From Candidatus Aenigmatarchaeota archaeon (GTDB lineage Archaea > Aenigmatarchaeota > Aenigmatarchaeia > CG10238-14 > SCSR01): a stretch of DNA of 43,656 nt. A model generated the notes under the pieces. That model was not told the DNA's origin, ran no database searches, and worked only from the letters and a program-made list of their open reading frames with translations. Below, piece after piece: positions 1-10,238 of this stretch; the stretch's first letter is position 1; every line of letters starts with the position of its first letter. Position numbers and translations under genes: made by a program. Location: the NCBI GenBank assembly GCA_016198705.1, contig JACQIA010000102.1:1-43656 (forward strand). Reading direction: 5' to 3'.

Positions 1-36
1 GATTTAAATGAAACTAATTTTAGCAATTGGGTTTTT

Positions 37-1089
37 ATGAAAAACCGGATTATAGAAGAAGACATCAAAACAATTGTGGAAGACCTAAGAAACTATTCAC
101 ACAAATTGAATGACAAGACTTTGTTAATAACTGGTAGCAATGGCTTTATAGGTCGTTATCTTGTGTTAACTATAGATTTTCTTAATAAAAATATCCTTGA
201 AAAGCCGTGTAAAGTAATTTCAGTAGACAATTTTATAACTGGTTCAAAAAATTTCATATCAGATAGCACTAATATTAGTGTGATAAATCACGACGTAAAA
301 GTCCCCCTAAAAATAGAAGAGCCAATTGACTTTATTATACATGCTGCTGGTATCGCTTCTCCATTTTATTATACTAAATTTCCTTTAGAAACCATAGATG
401 TTGGAACAGTAGGTACAAAAAATATGCTGGAATTGGCTAAAGAGAAAAATGTTGAGAGCTTCATGTTTTTAAGTTCAAGTGAAGTTTATGGTGACCCAGA
501 CCCTAGGTTTGTACCTACACCAGAAACCTATTTCGGCAATGTCAATTGTATTGGTCCAAGATCATGCTATGATGAGTCTAAAAGACTTGGCGAAACACTA
601 TGCATGGCTTATTTTAAATTATTCAATCTTCCAATCAAAATAGTGAGACCGTTTAATGTATACGGTCCGGGGATAAAACCTGATGACTTTCGTGTTCTTC
701 CCAATTTTATCTACAATGCATTAAAAGGGAATTCTCTGCCTGTGTATGGGGGAGGGAATCATACAAGAGCTTTCTGCTATATTACAGATGCTATTATGGG
801 ATTTTACAAAGTTTTACTTTCGGACTCCAGCGGGGAAGTTTTTAATGTGGGAAATCAAAATGAAGAAATAAGTATCATTGATTTAGCAAAACTTGTAGTA
901 GGAATTTTTGGAAAAAAAATTGCGATACAGATGATCCCTAATACGAATGAAGTATATGCGAGTGCAGATCCTAAAAGAAGATGTCCAGATTTAACAAAAA
1001 TCAAAAAACTGATTGGTTATAATTCAAAAGTTAATCTAGAGGCAGGATTAAAAAGGACCGCGCAGTGGTTTCAAGAAGAATTTAAATGA
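37..1089 (+). CDS. NAD-dependent epimerase/dehydratase (SDR; UDP-glucuronate decarboxylase-like)
   Basis: Rossmann motif GSNGFIGRY, SSSEVYG, YDESKR (YxxxK), RPFNVYGPG. Confidence 0.88.
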   Translation: MKNRIIEEDIKTIVEDLRNYSHKLNDKTLLITGSNGFIGRYLVLTIDFLNKNILEKPCKVISVDNFITGSKNFISDSTNISVINHDVKVPLKIEEPIDFIIHAAGIASPFYYTKFPLETIDVGTVGTKNMLELAKEKNVESFMFLSSSEVYGDPDPRFVPTPETYFGNVNCIGPRSCYDESKRLGETLCMAYFKLFNLPIKIVRPFNVYGPGIKPDDFRVLPNFIYNALKGNSLPVYGGGNHTRAFCYITDAIMGFYKVLLSDSSGEVFNVGNQNEEISIIDLAKLVVGIFGKKIAIQMIPNTNEVYASADPKRRCPDLTKIKKLIGYNSKVNLEAGLKRTAQWFQEEFK

Positions 1090-1982
1090 TTTTCATGGGG
1101 AAAATGCCACTAGTCTCTGTAGTAATTCTTAATTGGAATGGAAGGGAAGATACTATTGAATTACTGAACTCCCTTAAAAAGACTACATATGAAAATTATG
1201 AAATACTTATTGTTGATCAAGGTTCTATAGATAGTAGTGTAGAAGCAATCAAAAAAAAATTTAAAAATTTAAAAATAATTCAGAATAAAACGAACGTTGG
1301 CTTTGCTGGTGGAAACAATATAGGCATGAAACACAGTAAAGGCGATTATGTTTTTTTGATGAATAACGATATGGTAGTTCATCCTAATTGGTTGAGTGAA
1401 TTAGTTAAAGTTGCTGAAGCTGATAAAACAATTGGGATTACAGGCAGCATGATTCTATTTTATGGAGACCGCGATACAATTGACAGACTGGGTTCGATAG
1501 AGGCGAATAGAATAGCAGGAGTTGTAATTCCATATGCCAGAGATGTAAAAGACAAAGATCAATTCAGAGAACCTATAGAGACGCATTTTCTAAATGGTCT
1601 GATAAGGAGAGATGTTATTAGAAAAGTTGGCATGTATGATGAAAAGATGTTCGCTGGCGGGTTTGAAGAAATAGATTTTTGCAGCAGAGCTAGGAAAAGG
1701 GGCTATAAAACCGTTGTTGTACCGACATCTAAACTATGGCATAAGGGTGCTAGAACTATAAAACCAGGCACCTACTTCTTGATATTCAACTCTTACAAAA
1801 ACAAATTGAGGTACATTTTGAGAAATTATAATTTTGCTGAGAAAGTACTAGCAGTGTCATTCAATCTCATTTACTATTTCTTTAAAGTATTTAATTTCCT
1901 TTACAAAATGAGACCAGATTTGAGCAAGGCAATAATTAATGCAGTTATATGGAATTTAAAAAATTACAAAGACTATCTATAA
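1086..1982 (+). CDS. GT2-family glycosyltransferase
   Basis: VSVVILNWNGREDTIELLNSL, NVGFAGGNNIGM, FLMNNDM, GGFEEIDFCSRARKRGY; true start may be the internal Met (MGKMPLVS). Confidence 0.9.
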   Translation: MIFMGKMPLVSVVILNWNGREDTIELLNSLKKTTYENYEILIVDQGSIDSSVEAIKKKFKNLKIIQNKTNVGFAGGNNIGMKHSKGDYVFLMNNDMVVHPNWLSELVKVAEADKTIGITGSMILFYGDRDTIDRLGSIEANRIAGVVIPYARDVKDKDQFREPIETHFLNGLIRRDVIRKVGMYDEKMFAGGFEEIDFCSRARKRGYKTVVVPTSKLWHKGARTIKPGTYFLIFNSYKNKLRYILRNYNFAEKVLAVSFNLIYYFFKVFNFLYKMRPDLSKAIINAVIWNLKNYKDYL

Positions 1983-1983
1983 C

Positions 1984-2697
1984 TCAGATAGTTAGCTTAT
2001 ACGGCTTAATTCGAATACTTCTAAGTGTCATGTCTTGAGTCAGTGGTAAATCAGCTTCTTTCATAGTCATAGGTTTTACATTCGGCGTAGTCAACTTGGC
2101 CAATTCAAACATAGAGAATTTTTTATCGCCAGCGACATGAACTACTCCTGCTAATTTTTTCCCAATAACTTCTTTGATAGCTAAAGTAAGATCATCTGCA
2201 AACAAATATGTGCCAAATCTGTCTATGAATGCCTTCTCATATGGCCATTCTCCCCGCTCAACAAAATTTGTTCGTATTATAAGGTGGTTGGATAATTTTT
2301 TAACTATAAATTCTCCCAAAAGCTTTGTAAATGAATAGAAATTTTTTGGGTTGGGTATATCAGTCTCGATGTAATCGCCTCGATCTCCATAAAAGACACA
2401 GGCTGTCGACATATAAACAAAATAACAATTGGGGACTACTGAAGCGCATGCACCAACTAAATTTTCTGTGCCGACTACATTGGTATCCCATGTCGATTTT
2501 TTGTCGATTTCACACTGCCTAACATTGGTTAAAGCGGCCGCATGAATTATTGTATGGGGTCGAAATTTTTTTATATATGATTCGACTTCGCCTCTATCTT
2601 TTACATCCAGTTCTTCATGTTTCGGTGCTAAAGCTTCAGGGAAGGCTTTTTCCAGTTGTCTCCCTAATTTTCCAGAACTCCCAATTATCAGCATCAT
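1984..2697 (-). CDS. RmlD-like sugar-nucleotide reductase (SDR)
   Basis: GSSGKLGRQL, HAAALTNVRQCE, YSFTKLLGE. Confidence 0.85.
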   Translation of the reverse strand: MMLIIGSSGKLGRQLEKAFPEALAPKHEELDVKDRGEVESYIKKFRPHTIIHAAALTNVRQCEIDKKSTWDTNVVGTENLVGACASVVPNCYFVYMSTACVFYGDRGDYIETDIPNPKNFYSFTKLLGEFIVKKLSNHLIIRTNFVERGEWPYEKAFIDRFGTYLFADDLTLAIKEVIGKKLAGVVHVAGDKKFSMFELAKLTTPNVKPMTMKEADLPLTQDMTLRSIRIKPYKLTI

Positions 2698-2755
2698 AAT
2701 ACAACCTTGACCATTTTAAAAATTGTGAAATCTTCTTGTAATTAATTGGAGGTAT

Positions 2756-3874
2756 TCAAACCCATCCTGTTTTTTTAAGGAGAGCTAAAATCTCGCCACT
2801 ATCCAAGATTTTTGTAGTTGCAGATGTATACTCGGATATATTCGTTGATTTTTTGAAAAAATCTAAATTACCAGCCACCTTCATATTCAAATAATAATTA
2901 TATGGATATATAATGTAAAAATTTTCTTCTTCCTTCGTCCTATACATTTCATCCTCAGAAACTAAAACTTCGTTTATCTTTTCACCAGGCCTAATCCCAG
3001 TGATTTTTGCTGGATAATCTTTTTTACCAGTTAATGCCTCAGCAAAAGTATTTGAGAATTCTGATATTTTCAATGCTGGCGCTTTTTTAACAAGTACTTC
3101 GCCTCCATTGCCATAAATAGTCGCATGAAGTACTAGATGTACAGCATCGTCGAGGGTTAGCATAAAGCGTGTCATATCCTTATGTGTTACAACTAAAGGT
3201 TCACCTCGCAAAATTTTTTCTTTGAATACGGGAACTACACTGCCGCGACTGCCTAGAACATTGCCGTATCTTACACAAATAAATTTAGTATTGTACTCAA
3301 CTTCACCCTCAGAAAGCAAAATCTTTTCCTGCAATGCTTTACTCATGCCCATAGCGTTAACTGGCTTAACCGCTTTATCCGTACTTATTGCTATAACCTT
3401 GTCTATATCATTCTCTATAGCTGCAAGCTTTATGTTAAAAGCTCCAATGACATTCGTTTTTACTGCTTCCATCGGATGAAATTCAGAAAATGGTACCTGC
3501 TTTAAAGCAGCGGCATGATAAATTATATCAACGCCCTTCACAACCTCACGCAAACGCTCTAAATCCCGAACATCACCAACAGCAAAATTAAGTTTATCTC
3601 CTTTCCAATTCTGTCTGATAGTCATCTGGTCTTCTTCGCTAATATTAAAAACATCACCAGTTGCAAATTCTATTCTTCCGCCTTTATAAGCCATTTCCAT
3701 TTTGTATTGCTTATCTTCGTCTCTGCTAAAAACTATGATTTTTTTAACATCGAAATTTAATAGTTCCCTGACAATGTAATGACCAAAGCTACCTGTACCG
3801 CCAGTCACCAATATTGTTTTGTTCCTCAACTGCTTATCGCAATCTTCTTTAAGTTTTCCATTCATGCTTGACAT
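2756..3874 (-). CDS. CapE/WbjB/FnlA-like UDP-GlcNAc 4,6-dehydratase/epimerase (polysaccharide biosynthesis protein)
   Basis: VTGGTGSFGHYIVREL, FSRDEDKQYKM, ISTDKAVKPVNAMGMSKALQEK, VRYGNVLGSRGSVVP. Confidence 0.87.
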   Translation of the reverse strand: MSSMNGKLKEDCDKQLRNKTILVTGGTGSFGHYIVRELLNFDVKKIIVFSRDEDKQYKMEMAYKGGRIEFATGDVFNISEEDQMTIRQNWKGDKLNFAVGDVRDLERLREVVKGVDIIYHAAALKQVPFSEFHPMEAVKTNVIGAFNIKLAAIENDIDKVIAISTDKAVKPVNAMGMSKALQEKILLSEGEVEYNTKFICVRYGNVLGSRGSVVPVFKEKILRGEPLVVTHKDMTRFMLTLDDAVHLVLHATIYGNGGEVLVKKAPALKISEFSNTFAEALTGKKDYPAKITGIRPGEKINEVLVSEDEMYRTKEEENFYIIYPYNYYLNMKVAGNLDFFKKSTNISEYTSATTKILDSGEILALLKKTGWV

Positions 3875-3974
3875 AACAAATCACAAATTACTTTATTAAT
3901 ATTTAACCTTTTGAAATGCTGGCAAATTATTATAGTTCCAGAAGTAATTTATTAACTATCAGTAAATTAATGTC

Positions 3975-5003
3975 ATGGTCATTAGCTTACTACTATCGAT
4001 GGCTGTAGCATTTATAAGTACCTTTTTCATAATGCCTCAATTAATTCGCTTTTTATATGCGTCTGGAGTAGTTGGGCTTGATTTAAACAAGCCACGAAAA
4101 CCGATGCTGCCTAGTTCTGGTGGTATTGGAGTGGCTGCAGGCGTATTGGCTGGATTGTTAGTTTACATAGGCATCCAGACTTTTGTTTATAGGCAGACAA
4201 CTTTAAATCTGGTGGCTGTAACGGCATCGATACTAATAGCTATGTTTGTTGGATTTTTTGATGATTTGAATGTGAAGTCAAGGAAAGTAAAAACAAATGA
4301 AGGCTATGATATAAGAGTGGGGTTCCCTAGATGGGTTAAACCTCTTTTGACACTACCAGCTGCTGTTCCTTTAATGGCAATAAGTGCTGGTGTAACTACG
4401 ATGTCTTTTCCATTTCTAGGAGATGTTAATTTTGGAATATTTTATCCTTTACTGATAGTCCCGATTGGTATAGTTGGCGCGTCGAATATGATCAATATGT
4501 TGGGCGGTTATAATGGGCTTGAAGCTGGGATGGGACTGATTTATATGCTGTCATTAGGGTTGTATGCTCTTGCATTTGTAAATGTTCTTAGTTCAGTCTT
4601 ATTTTTTATAGGTGCTATTTCTTTACTGGCATTTTTAAGATATAATTGGTATCCTGCAAAAATTCTGCCTGGAGATAGTTTAACATATTTGCTAGGTTCT
4701 TTAATAGCTGCCGGCGTAATTATCGGCAACATGGAGAAGATAGGACTCATTGTCATGACACCATTCATCGTACAGGGCATCTTAAAATTTTATTCGAAAA
4801 ATAGATTGGGCCAATACGCCTCTGATTTGGGTATAGTTGAAAAGGATGGTACGATAAAATCGAGATATGGGAAGTCAATTTTTTCTTTGACACATATAGT
4901 AATGAAATTAGGGAAATTCAGAGAATGGCAGATTGTAATCATAATGATACTTGTGCAAATTATTTTTGGGGCTTTGCCGTTCTTATCACGGGGCATTTTT
5001 TAA
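3975..5003 (+). CDS. Alg7/GPT-like UDP-GlcNAc-1-phosphate : polyprenyl-phosphate transferase
   Basis: Multi-TM; GLDLNKPRKPMLPSSGGIG, FVGFFDDL, NMINMLGGYNGLEAG, YNWYPAKILPGDS as in the Alg7/GPT family. Confidence 0.88.
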   Translation: MVISLLLSMAVAFISTFFIMPQLIRFLYASGVVGLDLNKPRKPMLPSSGGIGVAAGVLAGLLVYIGIQTFVYRQTTLNLVAVTASILIAMFVGFFDDLNVKSRKVKTNEGYDIRVGFPRWVKPLLTLPAAVPLMAISAGVTTMSFPFLGDVNFGIFYPLLIVPIGIVGASNMINMLGGYNGLEAGMGLIYMLSLGLYALAFVNVLSSVLFFIGAISLLAFLRYNWYPAKILPGDSLTYLLGSLIAAGVIIGNMEKIGLIVMTPFIVQGILKFYSKNRLGQYASDLGIVEKDGTIKSRYGKSIFSLTHIVMKLGKFREWQIVIIMILVQIIFGALPFLSRGIF

Positions 5004-6506
5004 TCTTGACTGAATAATTCTGTAGATAAAATTTAAGGGAGATTTTAAATATCTCGGGGCGCGAGACGAGAGGAAGTCGACCAATCGCAAATCCGCATGG
5101 TTATAGAAATTCAAGATCAGTAATGAAAAGAAGTAGATTGCAAGCCCAGGTAAAAACAATAATAAAGAGTATATGTTTGATAAAATGGGCTTAGTAAAGA
5201 GTAAAAAAGTTATCAACAAAATAGATGCTATTGAAATTTTAAAAATTATTCTATAAGAGAGACTTACATCAATTAATTTTTTAACGTAAAAGTAGCTAAG
5301 TATGAAAAGTGTAAAAGTAGCTATAATGTATGCTATCGTCATGCCAGTAGCCGCCAAGTAATAAGTAAACGGCATAGACAAGAGCAGGAACGTTAATGAT
5401 CCCAGAATAAGTATGTTTTGCTGCATTTTTGGTCGCTTCATGGCATAAATTGTGTTCAAGAAAATACCGCTTAATCCTTGAAATAATGCTCCTATGGAAA
5501 GGATCTTTAAAAGTTGGGCAGCTTGCAAATATTCTGGCTTGAAAAGAAGCAAAATCAACTGGTCGGAAAAAAGTATCAGGAATATTGCCAGTGGTAATGT
5601 CAGGAAAATAACATATCTGAATACTATGTTTAGTAATAAAGCCTGTTCATTGCTTTTTTTAACTTGGGTACTTAGATTGGAAATTATTGGAAATAGTGAT
5701 GATGAAAATATTGAGGGAAAAATAAATAATGGTGTCGCCAATAACATCGCAGGTGTAAATATTCCAGTAATGGATAAGTCTTGTAGTGCTGTAAGGGTGA
5801 TGTACGGAACATTATTGAATACCAATGACGCTATTCCTCCAAAGAAAGCTGGAATCGAATATATTAAAATGTCTTTATAGTGGCCTTGAGATTTCACACT
5901 AAATTTGAACAGCCTGAAGCTATCTAGTCTTAAGGTAATGAGAAATAACAGTGCTAAAGTTATGCCAAATAACGGGCCGAGAAAACTGAAGCCTAGAAAA
6001 ACAAGAACTACTGAAATTGCTACTTTAATTAAGTGATAGACCAGATTTGTAAGCATCAATTTCCTCATATTTTGAAATCCGATAATTATGTAACCTGCTA
6101 GATTGGAGATTGACAAGAATACAGAAAGTGCCACAGCAACTAAAATAACTTCTGTTGTCAGTTTAAGCACTGGAGATAAACTGCTGGAAAAAGCAATTAC
6201 GATAACTGCTAACAAAAGGTTTGAAATTAAAACCAATTTAATTGCCGGACTGATGATGGCTGAAAGCTTGGCTTCTTTATTTCCACCTGCAAATTCTGAT
6301 ATAAGCTTGGATAATGCTACCCCTATTCCTAAACTGCTGAAAAATTGGAGTATGGAAGCGAAGTTAAACGCAGTGGATACAACACCAAGCTCTGTAGAAC
6401 TCAACAGTTTACCTGAAATAATCCAGAATAAAGAAGAGAGTATGGTTATTCCTATCCAGTCCATCGTTAGATACGTTGCATTTGAAGCCAGTTTCCTTAG
6501 TTTCAT
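4986..6506 (-). CDS. Polysaccharide flippase (Wzx/oligosaccharide-flippase type membrane protein)
   Basis: 506 aa, many TM segments; LRKLASNATYLTMDWIGITILSSLFWIISGKLLSSTELGVVSTAFNFASILQFFSSLG. Confidence 0.85.
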   Translation of the reverse strand: MKLRKLASNATYLTMDWIGITILSSLFWIISGKLLSSTELGVVSTAFNFASILQFFSSLGIGVALSKLISEFAGGNKEAKLSAIISPAIKLVLISNLLLAVIVIAFSSSLSPVLKLTTEVILVAVALSVFLSISNLAGYIIIGFQNMRKLMLTNLVYHLIKVAISVVLVFLGFSFLGPLFGITLALLFLITLRLDSFRLFKFSVKSQGHYKDILIYSIPAFFGGIASLVFNNVPYITLTALQDLSITGIFTPAMLLATPLFIFPSIFSSSLFPIISNLSTQVKKSNEQALLLNIVFRYVIFLTLPLAIFLILFSDQLILLLFKPEYLQAAQLLKILSIGALFQGLSGIFLNTIYAMKRPKMQQNILILGSLTFLLLSMPFTYYLAATGMTIAYIIATFTLFILSYFYVKKLIDVSLSYRIIFKISIASILLITFLLFTKPILSNIYSLLLFLPGLAIYFFSLLILNFYNHADLRLVDFLSSRAPRYLKSPLNFIYRIIQSRLKNAP

Positions 6507-6545
6507 ACAGTCACTTTTTTAAATGAATTAGGTAGAATATTACTA

Positions 6546-8102
6546 ATGATTGGATTTAAATTAGATAAAGTCTTGCTGGTTTTTGCAGTAATTTATACAA
6601 CAGCTCTCTTGACGACTATAAACAATCCGCACCATGTAGACGAATCAACCCATTCTTTTGTGGGGCTTTTCCTAAGGGATTTTTTTGCCGACTGGATCAA
6701 AAATCCGACGTTATCATATCAGAAGATATACGACTATGCCATGTCTTATCTAGCTTATTATCCTAAGATTTCGCTCCACTATCCGCCTTTGCCACAAATT
6801 GGCTTTTCGATAGCATATTTGATTTTTGGGGCATCGCTTCAAGTTAGCAGATTAGTTATAATTTTATCTTCTGTAGCACTGCTTTTTGCCATTTATGAAT
6901 TTGCTTATGCTGTCTCTAAAAAAAGAAATGTTGCTTTAGTCGCAGCTTTGCTACTGATGACATCACCGATTGTAATCAACATGTCAATTTTGTCTATGCA
7001 AGAATTGCCATTCCTTCTTTTCTTCACGCTAACCATGAGATGGCTGTACTCTATCAAAAACAAGAAGCCTGAAATAAAAAATTATGCGATTCTATCAGTC
7101 CTGATGGCTGCAACAACTTTAACAAAATGGCAGGCTATTACTATTTTCCCTGTTGTCATTTTCTATTCCCTAATTTTTGAAAGAAAATTGCTCAGATATA
7201 CTGCAATTTCAGTGTTGATTGCAGCAATTTTGCTTTCGCCTTATTATCTGTTCTTATGGAAAACCAACCTTTTACTATTGCCGTTGACTGCAAATCTTGA
7301 AGCAGACCCGTTAGATCCCACATGGATGCAGGCTGAAGGCTGGACATACTACTTAAGGGCATTGGTGAATTACCAGTTCTTGTTGCCGGTTGGAGCGATT
7401 ACGCTTTTAGCTGCGCTTGTCTACTTAAAAAGGAGGGGAAAGGATTGGGAATTTTTTGCAACATGGATTTTTGTAGTTTATGTGTTAATGGTTGTAGTGC
7501 ACAATAAGGATCAAAGGTATACAATGAACTTCCTTCCGGCATTTGTTATACCTGCATCTTATGCCTTATTTAAAATTTATAAAAAACATGTGAAACTACT
7601 TCTGCTGGCTGTTGCAGGTTTGTCATTAATTCAATTTGCACTTACATTAAATAGTCTCGTATATGGGTTTCCTGATGTGAGAGAGATTGCACAATTTGTC
7701 GGGGAAGAAAAATATGGGAATGTTTTGGTTAATACTGGGTTGGGAACTGCATCGCCTTTCATATTCGAGATTGCCAAAAGTGGAAAGTTCGACCATCAAG
7801 TTTTAAGCCCGTGTGTAATTGAGTTCTTGGAAGGAAGTCCGGATGAATTGATGCATAAGTTTGGTGTGAAGTACATAGTTTTGGATAAGGAGACTGCTGG
7901 TTTTACAGAAAAGCAAAGCAAATTTATCGAGTCCATAAATAGAAATGTTGATTTTGAAGTCGCAAGGGATTTTAAAAGATTTTCTGTAATTAAAAATAAT
8001 AAATACCAGCCTGAAGACAAAAATGAAGTTTGTAATTATATTTGTTCGACAAGAGAAACGATTTGCAGTAAATTCAAGATTCCTTCTGATGCTTTGAAAT
8101 AG
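6546..8102 (+). CDS. GT39/ArnT-PMT-like membrane glycosyltransferase
   Basis: Early acidic motif NNPHHVDESTHSFVG, multiple TM, W/Y-rich loop followed by RYTMNFLPAFVIPASYAL. Confidence 0.78.
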   Translation: MIGFKLDKVLLVFAVIYTTALLTTINNPHHVDESTHSFVGLFLRDFFADWIKNPTLSYQKIYDYAMSYLAYYPKISLHYPPLPQIGFSIAYLIFGASLQVSRLVIILSSVALLFAIYEFAYAVSKKRNVALVAALLLMTSPIVINMSILSMQELPFLLFFTLTMRWLYSIKNKKPEIKNYAILSVLMAATTLTKWQAITIFPVVIFYSLIFERKLLRYTAISVLIAAILLSPYYLFLWKTNLLLLPLTANLEADPLDPTWMQAEGWTYYLRALVNYQFLLPVGAITLLAALVYLKRRGKDWEFFATWIFVVYVLMVVVHNKDQRYTMNFLPAFVIPASYALFKIYKKHVKLLLLAVAGLSLIQFALTLNSLVYGFPDVREIAQFVGEEKYGNVLVNTGLGTASPFIFEIAKSGKFDHQVLSPCVIEFLEGSPDELMHKFGVKYIVLDKETAGFTEKQSKFIESINRNVDFEVARDFKRFSVIKNNKYQPEDKNEVCNYICSTRETICSKFKIPSDALK

Positions 8103-9231
8103 AAGTGTATATATCTAATATATTTTTGACCATTATTTCTTTTGAGAATATATTTTTCACACGCATTATACCATTGTTTCCGAATTTCTTGCACAGAGAT
8201 TTATTTTTCAAAAGCTTTATTATTGCAGATGCAAGTTCTTCAGAATTGCGTGGCTCTACAACAATGCCAGTTTCATTGTTTTTGTTAACAAAACTTATTC
8301 CACTGCCACGGACATTTGTTGATATCACTGGCTTCGAGCATGCCATTGCTTCCAATTGAACTATTCCAAAAGCTTCGGACTTGTATATAGAAGGCAAGAC
8401 AAAAATATCAGAAAGGCAATAGTAAGGGGCTAAATCTTTGTTATGAACTTCAGGTAAAAATTGAATGTTGTTAGTCAATTTTAATTTCTTAGCAAGACCT
8501 TCTAATTCTGGTTTCAATATCCCCTCGCCAACAATCAATAGCATAGCATCATCAAATTCCTTGATAACTTCCTGCATTGAATGTATAAGATATTTCAGAC
8601 CCTTGTAAGGGACCAATCTTCCTACAAACAAAAGAACTTTCTTGCCATCATAAATTTTCTTCAATTTATTTAATTTTATTGATAATTTTGAATCCAACTC
8701 AAATAAATCCAGATCAATTCCGTATGGAACTACTTTTATCTTATGCTTGTATTTTTGCAAAATTTTGGAACCTGAAACGCAATTTGGACTTGTTGCTAAG
8801 ATAACTTTAGCCCTCTTCAATAATTTTGATAAAATTGTCTTTGTGTAAATAATGTTTGCCAATTTCGGCAAAATTCCTTCCTTCACTATATCGCTGTGGT
8901 AGGTTACGACTAAATTTTTTGTATGATTCAAAAGTGCATGAAGAGATGCTAGAGGATTTGGCAAATGAACATGGACTACATCAAATTGTTTTGTGTCAAA
9001 TATTGGGAATGAAGATATAGGCGCATTTTTTATTTTTGCAATCAATGGGTATCTAAGAACTTTAACGCCTGAGATGACTTCTTTGGAAAATTTTGGTTTG
9101 TCATTGCTAACAGCGACTGTGACTTCATTTCCTCGCTTAGCCAATTCTGTTGACAGTATATAGAGGTGATTCTCAATTCCGCCCATATGCGGATAATAGT
9201 ATTTTCCTAGTTGCAATATTCGCATAAACAT
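8074..9231 (-). CDS. GT4-family glycosyltransferase
   Basis: LGKYYYPHMGGIENH, FVGRLVPYKGLKYLIHSM, EAFGIVQLEAMACSKPVISTNVRGSG. Confidence 0.93.
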   Translation of the reverse strand: MFMRILQLGKYYYPHMGGIENHLYILSTELAKRGNEVTVAVSNDKPKFSKEVISGVKVLRYPLIAKIKNAPISSFPIFDTKQFDVVHVHLPNPLASLHALLNHTKNLVVTYHSDIVKEGILPKLANIIYTKTILSKLLKRAKVILATSPNCVSGSKILQKYKHKIKVVPYGIDLDLFELDSKLSIKLNKLKKIYDGKKVLLFVGRLVPYKGLKYLIHSMQEVIKEFDDAMLLIVGEGILKPELEGLAKKLKLTNNIQFLPEVHNKDLAPYYCLSDIFVLPSIYKSEAFGIVQLEAMACSKPVISTNVRGSGISFVNKNNETGIVVEPRNSEELASAIIKLLKNKSLCKKFGNNGIMRVKNIFSKEIMVKNILDIYTSISKHQKES

Positions 9232-9235
9232 CTGC

Positions 9236-9712
9236 TCATAATTGATTCAAAAATCTGCTGGTTATATTTAAAATTTTACTGCTTTTCTCAGATTTGGGGG
9301 GTTTGAAAGATTTCGCCTTCCTTATTGCAAGGCCTAATTCTGATATATCGTAAACTGGTATGATTTTCCTTTGATTGGCTAGTTCTTTTACAATTTCAAG
9401 CTGATGATCGTTTGTATGCTCGCCGAATTTCTTCACTCTGGGAACAACTATAGTTTTTTTATTCAACCTAACAGAAAGCAAAACAGAACCTATACCAGCA
9501 TGTGTGATGACTAAAGACGCGTTTTTTATCAATTTCAACATATCCCAATAGCCTGTAAATCTAAACCACTTAGCATTCTTTGGGATGTAGTTCGAATAAC
9601 CGATTTGCATTACAACGTTTTCATCTATATCGCTGTTTTCTACCAGATTATCAACTGCTTCTATAAGTCTGTTGAATTGTTGTGGGTGAGTGCCTGTGGC
9701 TACTAGAATCAT
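9236..9712 (-). CDS. Alg13-like UDP-GlcNAc transferase catalytic subunit (GT28 C-terminal type)
   Basis: MILVATGTHPQQFNRLIEAVD, VITHAGIGSVL, VPRVKKFGEHTNDHQLEIVKEL; overlaps the Alg14-like gene by 4 nt. Confidence 0.85.
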   Translation of the reverse strand: MILVATGTHPQQFNRLIEAVDNLVENSDIDENVVMQIGYSNYIPKNAKWFRFTGYWDMLKLIKNASLVITHAGIGSVLLSVRLNKKTIVVPRVKKFGEHTNDHQLEIVKELANQRKIIPVYDISELGLAIRKAKSFKPPKSEKSSKILNITSRFLNQL

Positions 9713-10164
9713 ACCAACAAACCCCCATAAATGGCTTTATCCCCGTATTTTTCTTTTAGATATTTCCATTGGACAAAAAACAAATCAGCAAATGGATAGA
9801 GAATTTTGCCTGAAAGGGATGGCTCGTAGACTTGTGCTGCACATTCGACGTAAATCAACTTGCTCCCAAATAGAAGTTTGCCTAGCAATGCTATAGGAAC
9901 TGTTGGTCCTGCTCCAAACGAAATTATAACTTTTGGTTTTTCTTTAAGCAAGACCGATAGGGAAGAAAAAATAACTGAAAGGTACTTAATGGGGTTTCTG
10001 ATGGGATTTTGTATCAAGTATCTTTTATGTTTTTTCAGGCTTTTTCTGGTGTGCTCTAGATCAATTGTATAAAAGAAAATTTGATGCTTGTTCAAAATAG
10101 GTAGCATTTGCAAGGCTTCTGTTAAATGTCCGCCTGGGCTACAGGCTATTCCTATTTTCATCAA
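9709..10164 (-). CDS. Alg14-like membrane anchor subunit of UDP-GlcNAc transferase
   Basis: MKIGIACSPGGHLTEALQMLPIL, ISFGAGPTVPIALLGKLLFGSKLIYVECAAQV, DLFFVQWKYLKEKYG. Confidence 0.87.
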   Translation of the reverse strand: MMKIGIACSPGGHLTEALQMLPILNKHQIFFYTIDLEHTRKSLKKHKRYLIQNPIRNPIKYLSVIFSSLSVLLKEKPKVIISFGAGPTVPIALLGKLLFGSKLIYVECAAQVYEPSLSGKILYPFADLFFVQWKYLKEKYGDKAIYGGLLV

Positions 10165-10238
10165 TATCTTTTGAAGGTTCTGAAAGATAAGATTTAATTG
10201 TTATCTATTTTTGTTCTATATCTATGTTCAGTATATCC

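Noticed and set aside
3222-3479. 85-aa plus ORF
   Set aside because: Antisense to the CapE-like gene, no domain signal.
5494-6522. Plus ORFs of 128 and 139 aa (5494-5880, 6103-6522)
   Set aside because: Antisense to the flippase; no recognisable motifs, composition typical of shadow ORFs.
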